Of a stretch of 64,000 bases of DNA, positions 22,801 to 28,112 are shown in pieces. Where the stretch lies: positions 434,001-498,000 of the forward strand of contig JACJVW010000001.1 in NCBI GenBank assembly GCA_020637435.1, in the 5' to 3' direction. This DNA comes from Candidatus Woesearchaeota archaeon (lineage in GTDB: Archaea; Nanobdellota; Nanobdellia; Woesearchaeales; JACJVW01). A program made the position numbers and the translations under genes. Under the pieces are notes generated by a model. That model was not told the DNA's origin. It saw only the letters and a list, made by a program, of their open reading frames with translations, and searched no databases. Each line of letters begins with the position of its first letter. Position 1 is the stretch's first letter.

Positions 22801-23047
22801 GGACGAACATATTGTCGCGCTCGAACAGATCTTCCGACTCCTTAAGGAAGGGAAGACCGCTCAGGAGATTTCTGACTACGCCCAGAAGAAACGATGGCCG
22901 AAGAACATTATGTACCAGGCAATAAACACTGAGAAGTATATCAAAGAGATGCGATCGAAGGGAAATTCAGACGAGAGCATCAGGTTTGAGCTAAAGAAGA
23001 TGGGTTGGCCCGAAGACCTCAGCGAAAAACTTCTAAGACAGGTCTGA
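7811..23047 (+). CDS. Giant multidomain cell-surface protein, single membrane helix, repeat-rich cytoplasmic tail
   Basis: 5,078 residues. Signal peptide 1-25 (ILFVLALSLSASAQ). Then: a stalk-like module (about 27-330) with Ca-binding-type DTNGNGLID, homologous to a module in the second giant protein; Ig-like domains; a fibronectin III domain (about 624-725); six tandem units of about 215 residues (1347-2557); many further Ig-like domains; a CBM4/9-like jelly roll (about 3790-3940); a LamG/concanavalin-like domain (3943-4100); a cadherin-like domain (4161-4250) followed by DMDSDGISD; a MopE-like metal motif with CGNGIDEDC (4438-4483); a Ser/Gly linker; a thrombospondin-1-like CGNWNLC stretch; two VDCGG cysteine motifs; a membrane helix (4684-4705); and a 370-residue cytoplasmic tail with seven GWP-type repeats. 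Asn-X-Ser/Thr sites are extremely frequent, so heavy N-glycosylation is likely. No enzyme domain is seen. Probable adhesin or contact receptor (inference). Confidence 0.95.
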   Translation: MRGRTILGWCMILFVLALSLSASAQELTHTQVEIGKPVTWKKVVSDVPADGTLNVYVDKDARDVRVDGRSDITIKEASIWDTFVQSFGSVTGFAVSEAGTEIEFEAKEGDAYTIVYETEAPKVYESQKQKDDKLIKEVTISSDYHYTDILSYTDIPEVEAEQIKLYHKQGGIFFKNKIDITSDESYRVEFMDTNGNGLIDRVKWVTPHLSTQEFEVEITVLNVQSYPLIGGNWTIRFTTAGTADLAISAYMGTTYGETLPDDLWPIELRCDDTPLAPIFNGTHVVYEDFSCDGVAYHTVKVLTGGKHYQELTFGDATAHAQNDAGTVTLSFHHAAGCSGPSTITSSSRANESDSIYILVSYSNDENGAENTIVDITGYVSGCSLASPGNCFGDDTPAASTSSCFLSNFPIPTGLSDSESVTVSVQNSTGSVATTSSTLYINHAPGVAVAITPASPLIGEQITCTGTVTDTDAGDSFTASYLFDVMGSIVDSGSVVCSGTTCTATWTSSGVNDGDTITCNMTAMDSNGLTSPQVASSAATFTTISISPTSASIERMGTQTFTVSGSTATPFTWNLSGTPVNGSAFNPANPTTSSATVQGLEVGSYVVNVTDNNGAWTTATLTVTDTNAPAPATNVVAADTPGDQGDNITITWSISTDDGQGDNDVANYSVLRSTSPTSGFAAVSGALPPGTEIFVDTTVLPDVSYYYRVRTMDISGNFVDSDISGPVNLNGQPIMQEIIYYPLSPSAQDNITFVAFATDTDNETVTMNYTVEVTAFDGGTNYQESGEAWCFFLGHGMSQYGTTYAEPTTECTVTLASSHFTKADKVTITFTPHDGQEAGDPLSLNGFIVINNSRPNASNVFVSPINPNQSSVLSCNYTFTDFDGDMENTSQARFRWYINNEGLNDFVLVPGYTSRTISGIFDKDDIIKCAVQVKDIDSSWLKQPLYASAYATSTEITIKDNAIPQIIDYWISANNTNPAAPGDDIYFNVSWVDYEDPSDQARMYVCDAWEDIENQYDGGTSEIFFGDDTANADQEVRLYTNETGQYVYTLAIKPTKFIENSFTTYSPGSTVTAGDVFVGSALLDFPPYYTYYDADHSDTYTLGESIIWDNQSMGTNKTYNAQYDVVIYGDEVVDGSSLVRFNESNIHTFYDSDSSGTYTTGDDIYLDSGATPNQVDAGDVRVSIVSNRPSAETLSTSFIYDIIVREVDNIGDTTGLVIARDNDNTFTLGKYNYFVPQYNAQPLPGKYLMFTICIDVDNDDTCDSDSDNFNDMVFFKADPAPGAGYQAYNGTGSVHYNPDIRFNYGASESPGCAGATYCSTPNSPLNDISCTYEAVFENSWNNTVNLKVCDEHDACSVNRVANFFVNHIPIISDLTINSSIDGVNIDAVNNFSTSRNLICNYTASDSDPQGNTIGLSSVIWFKKSQSASVFQRAIVPNSTLLANSNTEPGDQWICQITVHDDFDNSLGTNSSPVTILSAQGDELTILSVFDDSSLTAPVLLDEDVTIEVSFLYTGTDDVKVYVCNSSSITSGGCLDHTYAATDFVSDNPINVSWEADAPGTHRYYVKVCDESFRCSAVVGTSTEYNYTVNQRPIVNSTLLTTYTGSTNYTDADPLNCTYIGNDQDSIGTGLNATYTWFLRRSGGAFQKIALPPTTATIAESQTILGDVWICQVDLSDGYHSADALNSSPAFIQSLSTGIIGITDVNDTVGSVVELGDSIDIDVYWQSATGDNAKAFICNSTRVLASGCLDGTIMETSYTSANPISASITPTIGGLQYYYAMVCDTSWNCSYVQSFDSKGNRLNYTANTPPVIGYVTVNTTTDGLTPDGLQNYTVDTHLICNFSISDPDMLSEPSFEIAWYKNGQKVNFPSVTAISKWNTQGGELWSCGVTPIDEYGTYPEMISQSVFITGISNEIVVVENITANYNESNPLLNGQAVTFNLKAMSLNSVSWFAYICNTSNIDVTGCWDDQFATISTATEESTASYTTVYEDHGVIPYYVLICDTTFNCSQVQGVDTALNFTVNHRPVLTYVRLNTTDLTSNFTSDRNLICQLSYNDPYSYNNGYNISYTWYRNGILQAYPSSMDVLSNTQTQTDDEWYCEAQVSDGYHSSDVVAAAFVNISDYAPGSVWITNLTTNSNSSSYLRYPSNVTFNITWNSTEILDVRAFICSNSSIGPSGCLQTTIAQSGYTRSNPIELTYLTTNNESGPTDYYVKLCDTSFNCSGVAGISIPQYYYINQPPIETAVWMNTTDGTDNFTSDRNIICRYTAMDRDDVNASDPLIPEYYWWVGSTDDNMELVETSTSTQVLTNNNYEPGYYVQCGVRTSDGMHFGDGTFSQAQQISTEVVEGIVISNVTHNSPTETPVTEGNVILFSIDWYSSYGLPVRAHICSSPDFNYSGCYNTTLAASGGFSSTNPLIVSMATNGSEPTIQNYWARICDNSYNCSEPFPEAGINLNVSVNHRPNAVNVTVRQFDQYSTTGLLICNYSFNDTDMDPENATLATFLWYTVTNSVKSLIPGQNERFLEDAFSYGDEITCSARVADNHSVSDNQFRDANNTIRFSAIPPKPVLWNMPFAVSAATGNRMIGYFGIPNVNYSVHLRQEFNVTTPVTNTTSTDSRYFGFAFPVYKAANKSAFVIVHRDDLDLFQTGRYISYDNHNRTYFARYRITGNEDLFDDTYKVFTSPALEHNITSSTAIFVYNSTYPSGWFNMSLPSLFVGENTIRIRGLSSYGNGPYLNQTLYLDLENPTINISKIGNYSFSHMSTIYWSVYDNISLKDMLLQVSNSSEIVNYTLYDYNFNDTDTQIVCDGNLTDQDCRVEIYLNNNTLHNLTFTVTDSSGRSTTEVRYDYVVNTSVLPVILVYQGFIDDALDEHIPATIATNTTFTANWTSDAHAITRYYEVKIVEYEGDLLVKDMTNWTEVGKERNWTATVPARNQYIYKFHVRSLYQDLSYSEEFVSEGMFYFVDEAPVCIDCVRFVGTDNGGQTFTNSPDTMKVAWNFTSEAPITRYRYAIGKVKYPSPGYNSHAYSNDYLNDEITIIKTMTEGDQYYAAVRAMNENGIWSPWSITLGNLTVDLTAPQGGSITYPTGLVSTNFSVSYNDGYDDISGIKSRVLYRATAQLINGQCQGLYVYYPVNSTIIPGSGSYTQVIGNGLCYRYKYMVTDYVNNTASYFKGEPYDVKTDTTPPNSFSVVLNNGYYITSSSTFTVDWTDSADAQSGLSHYSYIITEDDKQIGNWTNITVGNTTVTFAQVTLPDPRHQASYRVIVVAHSRNGLTTQVTSNAVAYIDIAPPSPLELLQFENQTNITTDNLVDQVNNNMTNITFRGENGISCVASVYPIDYEMYDVSKTYLTNCSTANDNVTCRFNTTETAYYTRYIVCSDYAGNMQFVDDALNITWKVDFIGPDINMTTSIQGEVLGEMILFNLSITDLTAVDTVIYEIVNATSMSQIFDSGKLTGDEIYSLLWNSTEYFAGQTELLTIIITANDTNGFIQKLFTNFTVDNTRPVINIVSPNLNNRFFNQNFTLDVRVRNPFYNTSLGIYSMNGTKMHSLYNVSNVLRSSYDYAGLVATDSWPDGNYTIRVNASGVSNSMNKSLTIYLDRTAPSHLPIVNPKGPVYNDASVLLWSYWPIEYNFVANTCDIEEVLIQHNATGTMTNYTVGATGYNFSVIIPPSQLDNHEQIAWLVHAKDFSGNWNTTELKTFTVSNRAPYLSLVIPDQDWPVNINNSPVEAAIHLIDPDQDTLTFSIIQLPEKSKIYDELNNPSTISANDGEYDAVTFLVAKNANGTALEKATTNMLGNPTFEEGNMTYLNSWQVVGEPQKNWTLNIEGNYSVIVNRNHYYMQTVPVTPNTEYTLSATMRSVSGTTHGRLHVDWLDSTQQYLGTCLICGLGNTCAFTPELTVTPERKSANMTSPSGAVYARIYVDAQNSSYTVVDDMQFEKSSFATSFVNGSRAATYIEYDISSHYNDSAGTIGFWFRPFWNTSSDEDHLLLQMSADFALYATKEENDYMLRLGDSSTYTEMNITGWNTDDWHYLTITYASTISWLYVDGNLIGSSYSDPNSVTTLYLGKAASDSIYANGIFDDLIFIGKTYNATQVLQLNTSGPVLSSPNINYTMNSSNAVIFYSFDYNWSGSEAAYITADDGYAIAGSNVFGLTVNPLNIAPVIAPIPNQTTWDNQTWSYTINATDADNHPLTYVVNASWIEINESGYMTFNQSPLLRGHYGLKLTVCDNQDEINSCVNQTFNLTILYTDMDSDGISDTFDFITGNETGIVTNIPITMIIVNSSYFDNSTNTTFFLPGSTNISQYYGGLVHITLKNSSHDFVDFDFILNATSILDLGSIVIEVNNANMSAISVSGLILPVNMTKAVHLQKYNTTIMSVCIKDNATTNISAISVNCTAADEILVPCDNQNYSGYFCEDRNTTYRVSGLNHSAVKEQAGCTDKDGDGYFFGSLCISSPLDCQDTDQNRYPGATDICGNGIDEDCSGADKKCSSSSSGGGGGGSRGGSSGFISNKKQCEDGKDNDGDGLIDLQDNGCTKETDDDESDECVENWVCGNWNLCVDGKQTRSCYDTSECNTYYVRPHMLQSCEYTPKVIEKEVTSCTDYSQNYGETDVDCGGDCKACGLGKKCLSNIDCDSGYCDSLTKICSELLTEPVLPTCSDMIQNQGEEDVDCGGPCDSCKTESAFFQWILMFVVVLGLLGIVAGIALAGLESRPRKEEPFTAESLKAAAEDTEGRIFLEYYKGTDKEKILRIGKALGIPKKRVEDILHLSEYALLMLKRGISKDVIESKLLSRGWPKELIELFFIHNFIFNDLMKNKSIIYKKIEDKRAEGKSDELIAIELKEEGWPEDVVTMALLFEEHKDTPKEQPAEDLVADEMSILLELHKGATPASIKSMLAEKGWKPEIIDSLAKLEESIRLPLSRGTEPDEIIRQFTSQGWPMELIEFEILLQDIEIRVLHAMKNNIPVEQLIQSLKKEGYPENMVREVLQAHRDTDLQQPKQDEHIVALEQIFRLLKEGKTAQEISDYAQKKRWPKNIMYQAINTEKYIKEMRSKGNSDESIRFELKKMGWPEDLSEKLLRQV
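11849..15480 (+). repeat. Six tandem ~215-residue Ig-like units in giant protein 1
   Basis: The landmark is a short cysteine box, V/I-C-D-x-S/T-x-x-C-S, followed by a strand ending in VNHRP or VNQRP. It occurs at 11849, 12506, 13148, 13805, 14444 and 15107, giving spacings of 657, 642, 657, 639 and 663 bases (213-221 residues). Each unit also carries an LICNY/LNCTY strand and a WICQV/WYCEA strand, consistent with two disulphide-bearing beta sandwiches per unit. The copies have diverged at the DNA level, so this is an old expansion. Confidence 0.8.
22122..23044 (+). repeat. Seven GWP-type helical repeats in the cytoplasmic tail of giant protein 1
   Basis: After the membrane helix, a motif of about 25-30 residues recurs: K/R-G-x-S/T-x-x-x-I-x-x-x-L-x-x-x-G-W-P-x-x-x-I/L. 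The GWP-equivalent codons start at 22181 (GWP), 22334 (GWP), 22499 (GWK), 22610 (GWP), 22730 (GYP), 22892 (RWP) and 23003 (GWP), that is 37-55 residues apart. Each looks like two short helices joined by the GWP turn, with extra helices between some copies. The side is cytoplasmic if the signal peptide and membrane helix act as expected. Confidence 0.8.
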
Positions 23048-23074
23048 TTCTAATCAATTATTTTTATTAACAGT

Positions 23075-23380
23075 CTAATCAAACTTTCTAGCGGTATATA
23101 GACCAAGGTATAAGACTAGAAGCAGTGCGAAACCGTACACAGCCGTTTGTGATCTGTATTCTTCTGGTTTCTCTGTCGTTTTGACCTTCTCCAGACAAAG
23201 TTCGACAGGTTCACATGCGTGCCCGTCATCCATAGAGCAGCACACTGCACCATACGCACAGTCAGCATCAGATGTGCAGACACAGTCCTCACAACCGACA
23301 ACTAGCCCGGTTATCGAACCGCTCAGCAAGTACGCAACAACCATAAGCGCACCAAACCATCCTATCCAGAATGCCTTCAT
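23075..23380 (-). CDS. Small cysteine-rich membrane protein
   Basis: 101 residues. N-terminal signal or anchor (FGALMVVAYLLSGSITGLVVG, about 10-30), a cysteine-rich ectodomain (CEDCVCTSDADCAYGAVCC...CEPVELC, about 29-63; eight or more cysteines) and a C-terminal membrane helix (TAVYGFALLLVLYLGLYTA, 79-97). The cysteine spacing recalls Dickkopf/EGF-like knots, but no family is named with confidence. The domain probably lies outside the membrane, held by disulphides. It converges on the giant surface protein gene, whose C-terminal ectodomain is also cysteine-rich; a partnership is conceivable but unsupported. T-rich sequence between the two stops (23057-23070) may serve both as terminator. Confidence 0.7.
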   Translation of the reverse strand: MKAFWIGWFGALMVVAYLLSGSITGLVVGCEDCVCTSDADCAYGAVCCSMDDGHACEPVELCLEKVKTTEKPEEYRSQTAVYGFALLLVLYLGLYTARKFD

Positions 23381-23621
23381 ACAAGCATACTACTCACTTA
23401 CCCTATAATAATATTATGGATTCACTGCCCGACAAAGCCATATCGTTCAGAGAACTTCAAAACCAGTGGCAGTGACACCTGCCTCCTCTGAAGAAGACTT
23501 AGGCAGCATTGGAGAAGGAAGTTAACGTAGTCTAAGAGGGTACATTGTGTACGCACTTTGCAGTACCCTCCATTTCAGCCCATAGTAAGCTTTTTAAAAT
23601 ACACCAGAACCTTGTAGAAGC

Positions 23622-24242
23622 ATGGCTGAGTACTCCCATGAACTAAAAATACCAAAAGAACGCATTGCTGTCCTTATTGGGAAATCTGGAGAAGAGAAGA
23701 AAAAGCTTGAAGAAGTGACCAAGACCAAGCTTAATGTCGACTCTACTGAAGGGGATGTCACCATATCTGGAGATGATCCTATCACCTTATTCTCAGCCAG
23801 AGAGATGATCAAAGCTATAGGACGCGGCTTCAACCCAGAAATAGCTATACTTTTGCTTAAACAGGACTATGCTTTCGAGCTTATCAATATCCAGGATTAT
23901 GCCAAGACCAAGAACGATGCTATACGGCTCAAAGGACGAGTTATCGGAAGTGAAGGAAAATCCCGCAGAGTTATCGAGAGTCTCTGTGAAGTCTATATTT
24001 CTGTATATGGTAAGACTATAGGGATCGTAGGTGAGCTCGGCATGGTATCCATCGCCCGGCGTGCGATAGAATCATTGCTTTCAGGTAGCCCCCACGCCAA
24101 TGTATATAGATGGCTGGAAAGGCAGAGACGAGAGGTCAGGCGGACCGAACTTGAAGGCCCGATAGAACTAAAAGAGGAAGTTAGAGATGGTGCAGACGAC
24201 ATTGGGGAAGAAGACCCCGGAGACACAGACAAAAGCTCATGA
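23622..24242 (+). CDS. KH-domain RNA-binding protein (Pno1/Krr1/Dim2-like)
   Basis: 206 residues with two KH domains. The first spans about 5-75 with the GxxG loop [13 protein letters not shown]; the second spans about 85-165 with [12 protein letters not shown]. This two-KH layout is that of archaeal homologues of Pno1/Dim2 and Krr1, factors that bind small-subunit rRNA near its 3' end during ribosome assembly. The C terminus is an acidic tail. A TATA-like CTTTTTAAAATAC (23588-23600) lies about 30 bases before the ATG. The last 56 bases overlap the start of the topoisomerase VI B gene in another frame, a long overlap for an operon of this kind. Confidence 0.9.
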   Translation: MAEYSHELKIPKERIAVLIGKSGEEKKKLEEVTKTKLNVDSTEGDVTISGDDPITLFSAREMIKAIGRGFNPEIAILLLKQDYAFELINIQDYAKTKNDAIRLKGRVIGSEGKSRRVIESLCEVYISVYGKTIGIVGELGMVSIARRAIESLLSGSPHANVYRWLERQRREVRRTELEGPIELKEEVRDGADDIGEEDPGDTDKSS

Positions 24243-25884
24243 ACTTGCTGGTAAGCAGCGTGAGATTGGAGTCGCAGAATTCTTTTCGCGAAACAGACAT
24301 CTGTTAGGTTTCGATAACAAAAGAAAAGCATTGATGACGACCGTCAAAGAGGCGGTCGATAACTCACTGGACGCCTGTGAAGAGGCTAACGTCCTTCCTG
24401 AGATAATAGTCGATATCATCGAGATGAATAAAGATCGTTACCGGGTCATCATCGAAGACAACGGTCCAGGCATCGTCAAGGCACAAGTAGGTAATATTTT
24501 CGCAAAACTACTCTATGGTTCTAAATTCCATAGACTAAAACAGTCCCGCGGACAGCAGGGTATCGGTATCTCCGCATCTGTCATGTATGCACAGCTGACC
24601 ACAGGAAGACCTGCGAAGATCACCACAAAGATTGGAAAGGATCACGAAGCACAATTCTACAAATTACGCATAGACACCAAGACAAACAAACCTGACATTG
24701 AAGAAGAGAAGACAGTCGAGTGGGATAAAGACCAGGGCACTCGTATCGAAGTCGACCTTGAAGCATCCTACATAGGCGGAGGTCAGTCTGTCGATGAATA
24801 TCTGCGTGAGACCGCTATCACAAATCCGCACGCGACCATCATCTATACCAACCCAAAAGCGGAACAGATTATCTTCCCAAGGGTCATAGACCACATACCA
24901 CATGAGGCGCAAGAGATCCAACCGCACCCGTATGGTGTGGAGCTTGGCATTCTTATCGAGATGCTCGGCAAATCAGAATGCAAGACTCTGCAGCAATTCC
25001 TGACCACTGAATTCTCAAAGGTGTCTGCGACCATCGCAAAACAGATCTGCGAGAACGGAGCGGTCCTGCCGACCACAAGACCGAAAGATCTCTCAAGAGA
25101 GAGCGTTGAGCAACTCCTTGAAGGCATCAAGAAGACAAAGATCCAGGCACCATCTACCGATTGCCTCTCACCTATCGGCCAAGAAGCTTTTGAGAAAGGT
25201 CTAAAGAAAGAGATCAATGCTGAATTCTACGCCTCTTCGACCAGACCCCCCCAGGTGTATAGGGGAAATCCCTTCATCATCGAAGTAGGCCTAGCGTACG
25301 GAGGGCAGCAGCCAGGTGATGCACCTATCAGGCTGATGCGTTACGCTAACCGGGTCCCTCTGCTCTATCAGCAGGGTGCATGCGGCGTCACCAAAGCGAT
25401 CACCGGATTGACTTGGAGAACCTACGGGCTTAATCAGAGCAAGGGCAATCTTCCTGTAGGTCCGCTCACTCTTGCGGTCCATATCGCGAGCGTCTGGGTC
25501 CCTTTCACTTCAGAATCCAAAGAGGCAGTGGCCCATTATCCTGAGATCATCAAGGAGATCAAGCTCGGTATCCAGGAAGTGGGAAGAAAGCTTGCTATGT
25601 ATGTACGTAAAAAAAAGCGTATCCTTGATGAGGGTAAGAAACGGGGCTATATCGAAAAATACATACCCCATGTCCAGGACGCGCTTGTTCAGTTGCTGGA
25701 TCTCAAAGATACTGATAAAGAGATCATCGCTGAGAACCTCACAGTGATTCTCGAAGAATCCAGAGGAAAACTTGAAGACATGAAGTTCGATCCGACGAAG
25801 AACGAAGATTACGACGAAGATTTTGCCAAGATAGGCAGGGATGAACCTGAAGAAGACGAAGAGTCTGAGGAGGATGAAGAATGA
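24187..25884 (+). CDS. top6B: DNA topoisomerase VI subunit B
   Basis: 565-residue ATPase subunit of type IIB topoisomerase VI, which relaxes and decatenates DNA together with subunit A. GHKL ATPase motifs: EAVDNSLDA (about 55-63), EDNGPGI (94-100) and GQQGIGIS (122-129). The helix-two-turn-helix and transducer domains follow; the transducer holds the switch-lysine region LNQSKGNLP. The C terminus ends in a charged, very acidic tail ([14 protein letters not shown]) that is not needed in the family core. The ATG at 24187 gives a 28-residue leader before the conserved VAEFF block; it overlaps the KH gene by 56 bases. The stop overlaps the start of subunit A (ATGA). Confidence 0.96.
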   Translation: MVQTTLGKKTPETQTKAHELAGKQREIGVAEFFSRNRHLLGFDNKRKALMTTVKEAVDNSLDACEEANVLPEIIVDIIEMNKDRYRVIIEDNGPGIVKAQVGNIFAKLLYGSKFHRLKQSRGQQGIGISASVMYAQLTTGRPAKITTKIGKDHEAQFYKLRIDTKTNKPDIEEEKTVEWDKDQGTRIEVDLEASYIGGGQSVDEYLRETAITNPHATIIYTNPKAEQIIFPRVIDHIPHEAQEIQPHPYGVELGILIEMLGKSECKTLQQFLTTEFSKVSATIAKQICENGAVLPTTRPKDLSRESVEQLLEGIKKTKIQAPSTDCLSPIGQEAFEKGLKKEINAEFYASSTRPPQVYRGNPFIIEVGLAYGGQQPGDAPIRLMRYANRVPLLYQQGACGVTKAITGLTWRTYGLNQSKGNLPVGPLTLAVHIASVWVPFTSESKEAVAHYPEIIKEIKLGIQEVGRKLAMYVRKKKRILDEGKKRGYIEKYIPHVQDALVQLLDLKDTDKEIIAENLTVILEESRGKLEDMKFDPTKNEDYDEDFAKIGRDEPEEDEESEEDEE

Positions 25885-26987
25885 AACCTAAAGACGATCA
25901 ATCCACAAAAGTGGTCCTGGACAAGATCCACGATATCTCCGAAGACGTTTTTAAGTCAATCGAAAAGAAGAAGCAACCTTCAGTCGAATCACCGCTGCGT
26001 TCATTGGCTAATGTCGATTACAATCAGGATCAGGGGTATTTCGCGATAAAAGGGAAGATGAAGAAGCGTACGCTGACGGCATCAACGATCAAGAGTTTCG
26101 CCCAAACTCTACTTATGATGGGCGAGTCCAAAAAGATTGTAGAATCCGATGATATCGCGACAAAAAGGGAGATGTACTACATCTCCAAGAATTGGGGAGA
26201 CGCCCGATTTAAAGAACAGCCAGAATCGGATGCGGTCATGGACGACATGGAAGCCATGATGATGCTCAATAGAGAACAACTTGGTTTCATCCCCGAAGAA
26301 AAAGGCGGACACGTCGCAGGAGAACTGACAGTAATCGACCATGACAGTGAGACCGGACAGCAGATAGAGATTGACTGTACAAAATTCGGTTCAGGTGCGT
26401 ATTCAATCCCTAGTTCAGTTGAGCACCTCCAGTTCAAGACCAAAGCAAAATTCATCCTCGCTATAGAGACATCGGGTATGTTCGAGCGTCTCAACAAGCA
26501 CAAATACTGGAAATCTTCAAGTTCAGTCCTCATCGCGATGGGAGGGGTTCCGACCCGGGCGTGCAGAAGATTTATCAGGAAGCTTAGCGATGACATGAAG
26601 ATCCCGGTCTACGTCTTTACGGATGGTGACCCGTATGGATTCCTTAACATCTACAGAACTCTTAAAGTGGGTTCAGGAAACGCTGCGCACATCAACGAAT
26701 TCTTCTGCGTGCCGCAGGCAAAGTTCATAGGGATAACTCCAGACGATATCATCAATTACAAACTGCCTACGCATCCTCTAAAAGAGGTCGACGTCAAACG
26801 TATAAAAGACGGTATCAAGAATGACCCCTTCGTCATCCATTATAAAGAATGGCAAAAAGCATTGCAGGAAATGACTAAGATGAAGAAGAGGGCGGAGCAG
26901 CAGGCCCTTGCCAAGCACGGACTCAACTTCGTCATCAGCGACTACCTTCCGCAGAAGATAAAAGATCCTTCAACCTGGCTACCGTAG
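25881..26987 (+). CDS. top6A: DNA topoisomerase VI subunit A (Spo11 homologue)
   Basis: 368-residue DNA-cleaving subunit. The winged-helix (CAP-like) domain holds the catalytic tyrosine in the block [13 protein letters not shown] (about 93-105). The Toprim domain holds the metal-binding glutamate in [14 protein letters not shown] and the acidic DGD in [12 protein letters not shown]. Its length is normal for the family. The ATGA overlap with subunit B shows coupled synthesis of the A2B2 enzyme. The 3' end overlaps the convergent acetyltransferase gene by 9 bases. Confidence 0.96.
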   Translation: MKPKDDQSTKVVLDKIHDISEDVFKSIEKKKQPSVESPLRSLANVDYNQDQGYFAIKGKMKKRTLTASTIKSFAQTLLMMGESKKIVESDDIATKREMYYISKNWGDARFKEQPESDAVMDDMEAMMMLNREQLGFIPEEKGGHVAGELTVIDHDSETGQQIEIDCTKFGSGAYSIPSSVEHLQFKTKAKFILAIETSGMFERLNKHKYWKSSSSVLIAMGGVPTRACRRFIRKLSDDMKIPVYVFTDGDPYGFLNIYRTLKVGSGNAAHINEFFCVPQAKFIGITPDDIINYKLPTHPLKEVDVKRIKDGIKNDPFVIHYKEWQKALQEMTKMKKRAEQQALAKHGLNFVISDYLPQKIKDPSTWLP

Positions 26988-27368
26988 ATCCTTGTACATG
27001 CTATGCGGCTGGAATCCGATACCTAGCTTGTTGCCCAGATACATCTGTCGTATCCGGCCAAGCTTTTCATAGCCCATGTACCTCCAAAAATCAGGATTCC
27101 GATTCTTGTTGATGAGCACAGTAAGTCCAAGTTCTCCTGCAAGCTCCTCTCTGGCCTCGACCAAAGCTCTGCCGTAGCCTTGACCGCGCAATCTAGGATG
27201 GACAAAAATAGTCTCATTAAAAGAGTACCCGTGCTGCACGTCTAATTCAAGATGCATGTCTAATGATGCATTGCAGTAGTCCACGATGATGATGCGTTCT
27301 CCTTGTACCTGTAAAGTTGGACCTTCAGGTAGTCTTGAAAGGATAATACGCCTGATAAGATTATGCAT
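26979..27368 (-). CDS. GNAT-family N-acetyltransferase
   Basis: 129 residues from the ATG at 27366-27368. The acetyl-CoA motif A is seen as ETIFVHPRLRGQGYGRALVEA, with the R-x-x-G-x-G/A pyrophosphate loop; LTVLINKNRNPDFWRYMGYEKLG follows as motif B. The substrate is unknown. The frame stays open upstream to 27542, but that stretch lacks GNAT features and would overlap the divergent gene starting at 27499, so the internal ATG is preferred. Confidence 0.85.
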   Translation of the reverse strand: MHNLIRRIILSRLPEGPTLQVQGERIIIVDYCNASLDMHLELDVQHGYSFNETIFVHPRLRGQGYGRALVEAREELAGELGLTVLINKNRNPDFWRYMGYEKLGRIRQMYLGNKLGIGFQPHSMYKDLR

Positions 27369-27498
27369 AAAAGCAAAGAGATACTTCTGTCTATGTAAAC
27401 ATTTATGAAAACCAAAGTATTCATGTACACTTCCCACTGGACAATCTGCCAGAAAAGTTATTTTATCCAATCCAGGAACTACCAATAGGTGAAACGCA

Positions 27499-27840
27499 AT
27501 GATACAGCATTTTGACGTAGGAGAGGCGATGGTCAATGGCATCGTCTACAATGAAGATATCATCATCGATGATGAACAGGTCACGGAATGGATACGGGAT
27601 GAGACTAACATCATCAAAGAACAAGACATCTCCGAGATACTCGAGAAAAAGCCTGATACTATCATCTTCGGTACCGGCACAGAAGAATCCTTGATTCTCC
27701 CTGAGAACGGACGTGATGAGATAGAAGCTATGGGGATCGATGTCATCACCGCAGCGACGGACAAAGCAGTCGACCTTTACAACGAGCTTTCACGAAACAA
27801 GCGAAAAAAAATCGTCGCTTGCCTCTACCTGGGTTGCTGA
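27499..27840 (+). CDS. Mth938-domain protein (DUF498/NDUFAF3-like)
   Basis: 113 residues. The Mth938-like fold is indicated by FDVGEAMVNGIVYNEDIIID at the N terminus, DTIIFGTGTEES (53-64), IDVITAATDKAVDLYNELS (79-97) and the C-terminal KKIVACLYLGC, which matches the family ending VAALLHxxC. Family members in eukaryotes assist complex I assembly or act in adipogenesis, but the biochemical role in archaea is not known. It heads a tight three-gene operon; its stop overlaps the next start by one base (TGATG). Confidence 0.85.
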   Translation: MIQHFDVGEAMVNGIVYNEDIIIDDEQVTEWIRDETNIIKEQDISEILEKKPDTIIFGTGTEESLILPENGRDEIEAMGIDVITAATDKAVDLYNELSRNKRKKIVACLYLGC

Positions 27841-28112
27841 TGGAAGACGACGAGCTCATCAAGAAGTCTGCAAAAAAATATCTCGCAATCCTTCATCAGA
27901 TCCTCCCAAATGCAAAAGTCAACTTGATAGGAGAAGATGAATTCCAGTTCGCCCCGACAGTTCAGATTCTGGTCGAGACTGACAATGTCAAAAACGCATA
28001 CGCCAGACTCAAGTCCTTCGGTTTCACCATGAGCTCCGAAGTCACTGACGAATGCTACGCGACTTCTGAACAGTACAAAGTAAAATGTGAGCTCCATATA
28101 ATCAAAAAATGA
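27840..28112 (+). CDS. Small hypothetical protein in NAD(P)HX-repair operon
   Basis: 90 residues starting MEDDELIKKSAKKYLAIL. It looks like a compact alpha/beta protein: an N-terminal helix, a strand (KVNLIGEDEFQF), a strand (VQILVETDN), a helix (VKNAYARLKSFGF) and a C-terminal strand (KCELHIIKK). No family recognised. The ATG overlaps the stop of the Mth938-like gene, and its own stop overlaps the start of the dehydratase gene (ATGA). That strict coupling favours a real gene working with its neighbours. A frame-consistent ATG exists 21 bases upstream at 27819 but would overlap the previous gene more. Confidence 0.65.
   Translation: MEDDELIKKSAKKYLAILHQILPNAKVNLIGEDEFQFAPTVQILVETDNVKNAYARLKSFGFTMSSEVTDECYATSEQYKVKCELHIIKK

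Noticed and set aside
23536..23570. Inverted repeat GAGGGTAC...GTACCCTC in the spacer before the KH gene
   Set aside because: Eight-base arms with a 19-base loop and no downstream T-run or box motifs; too little to call an RNA gene or terminator.
27369..27542. N-terminal extension of the acetyltransferase
   Set aside because: The extra 58 residues have no GNAT features and would overlap the divergent Mth938-like gene.
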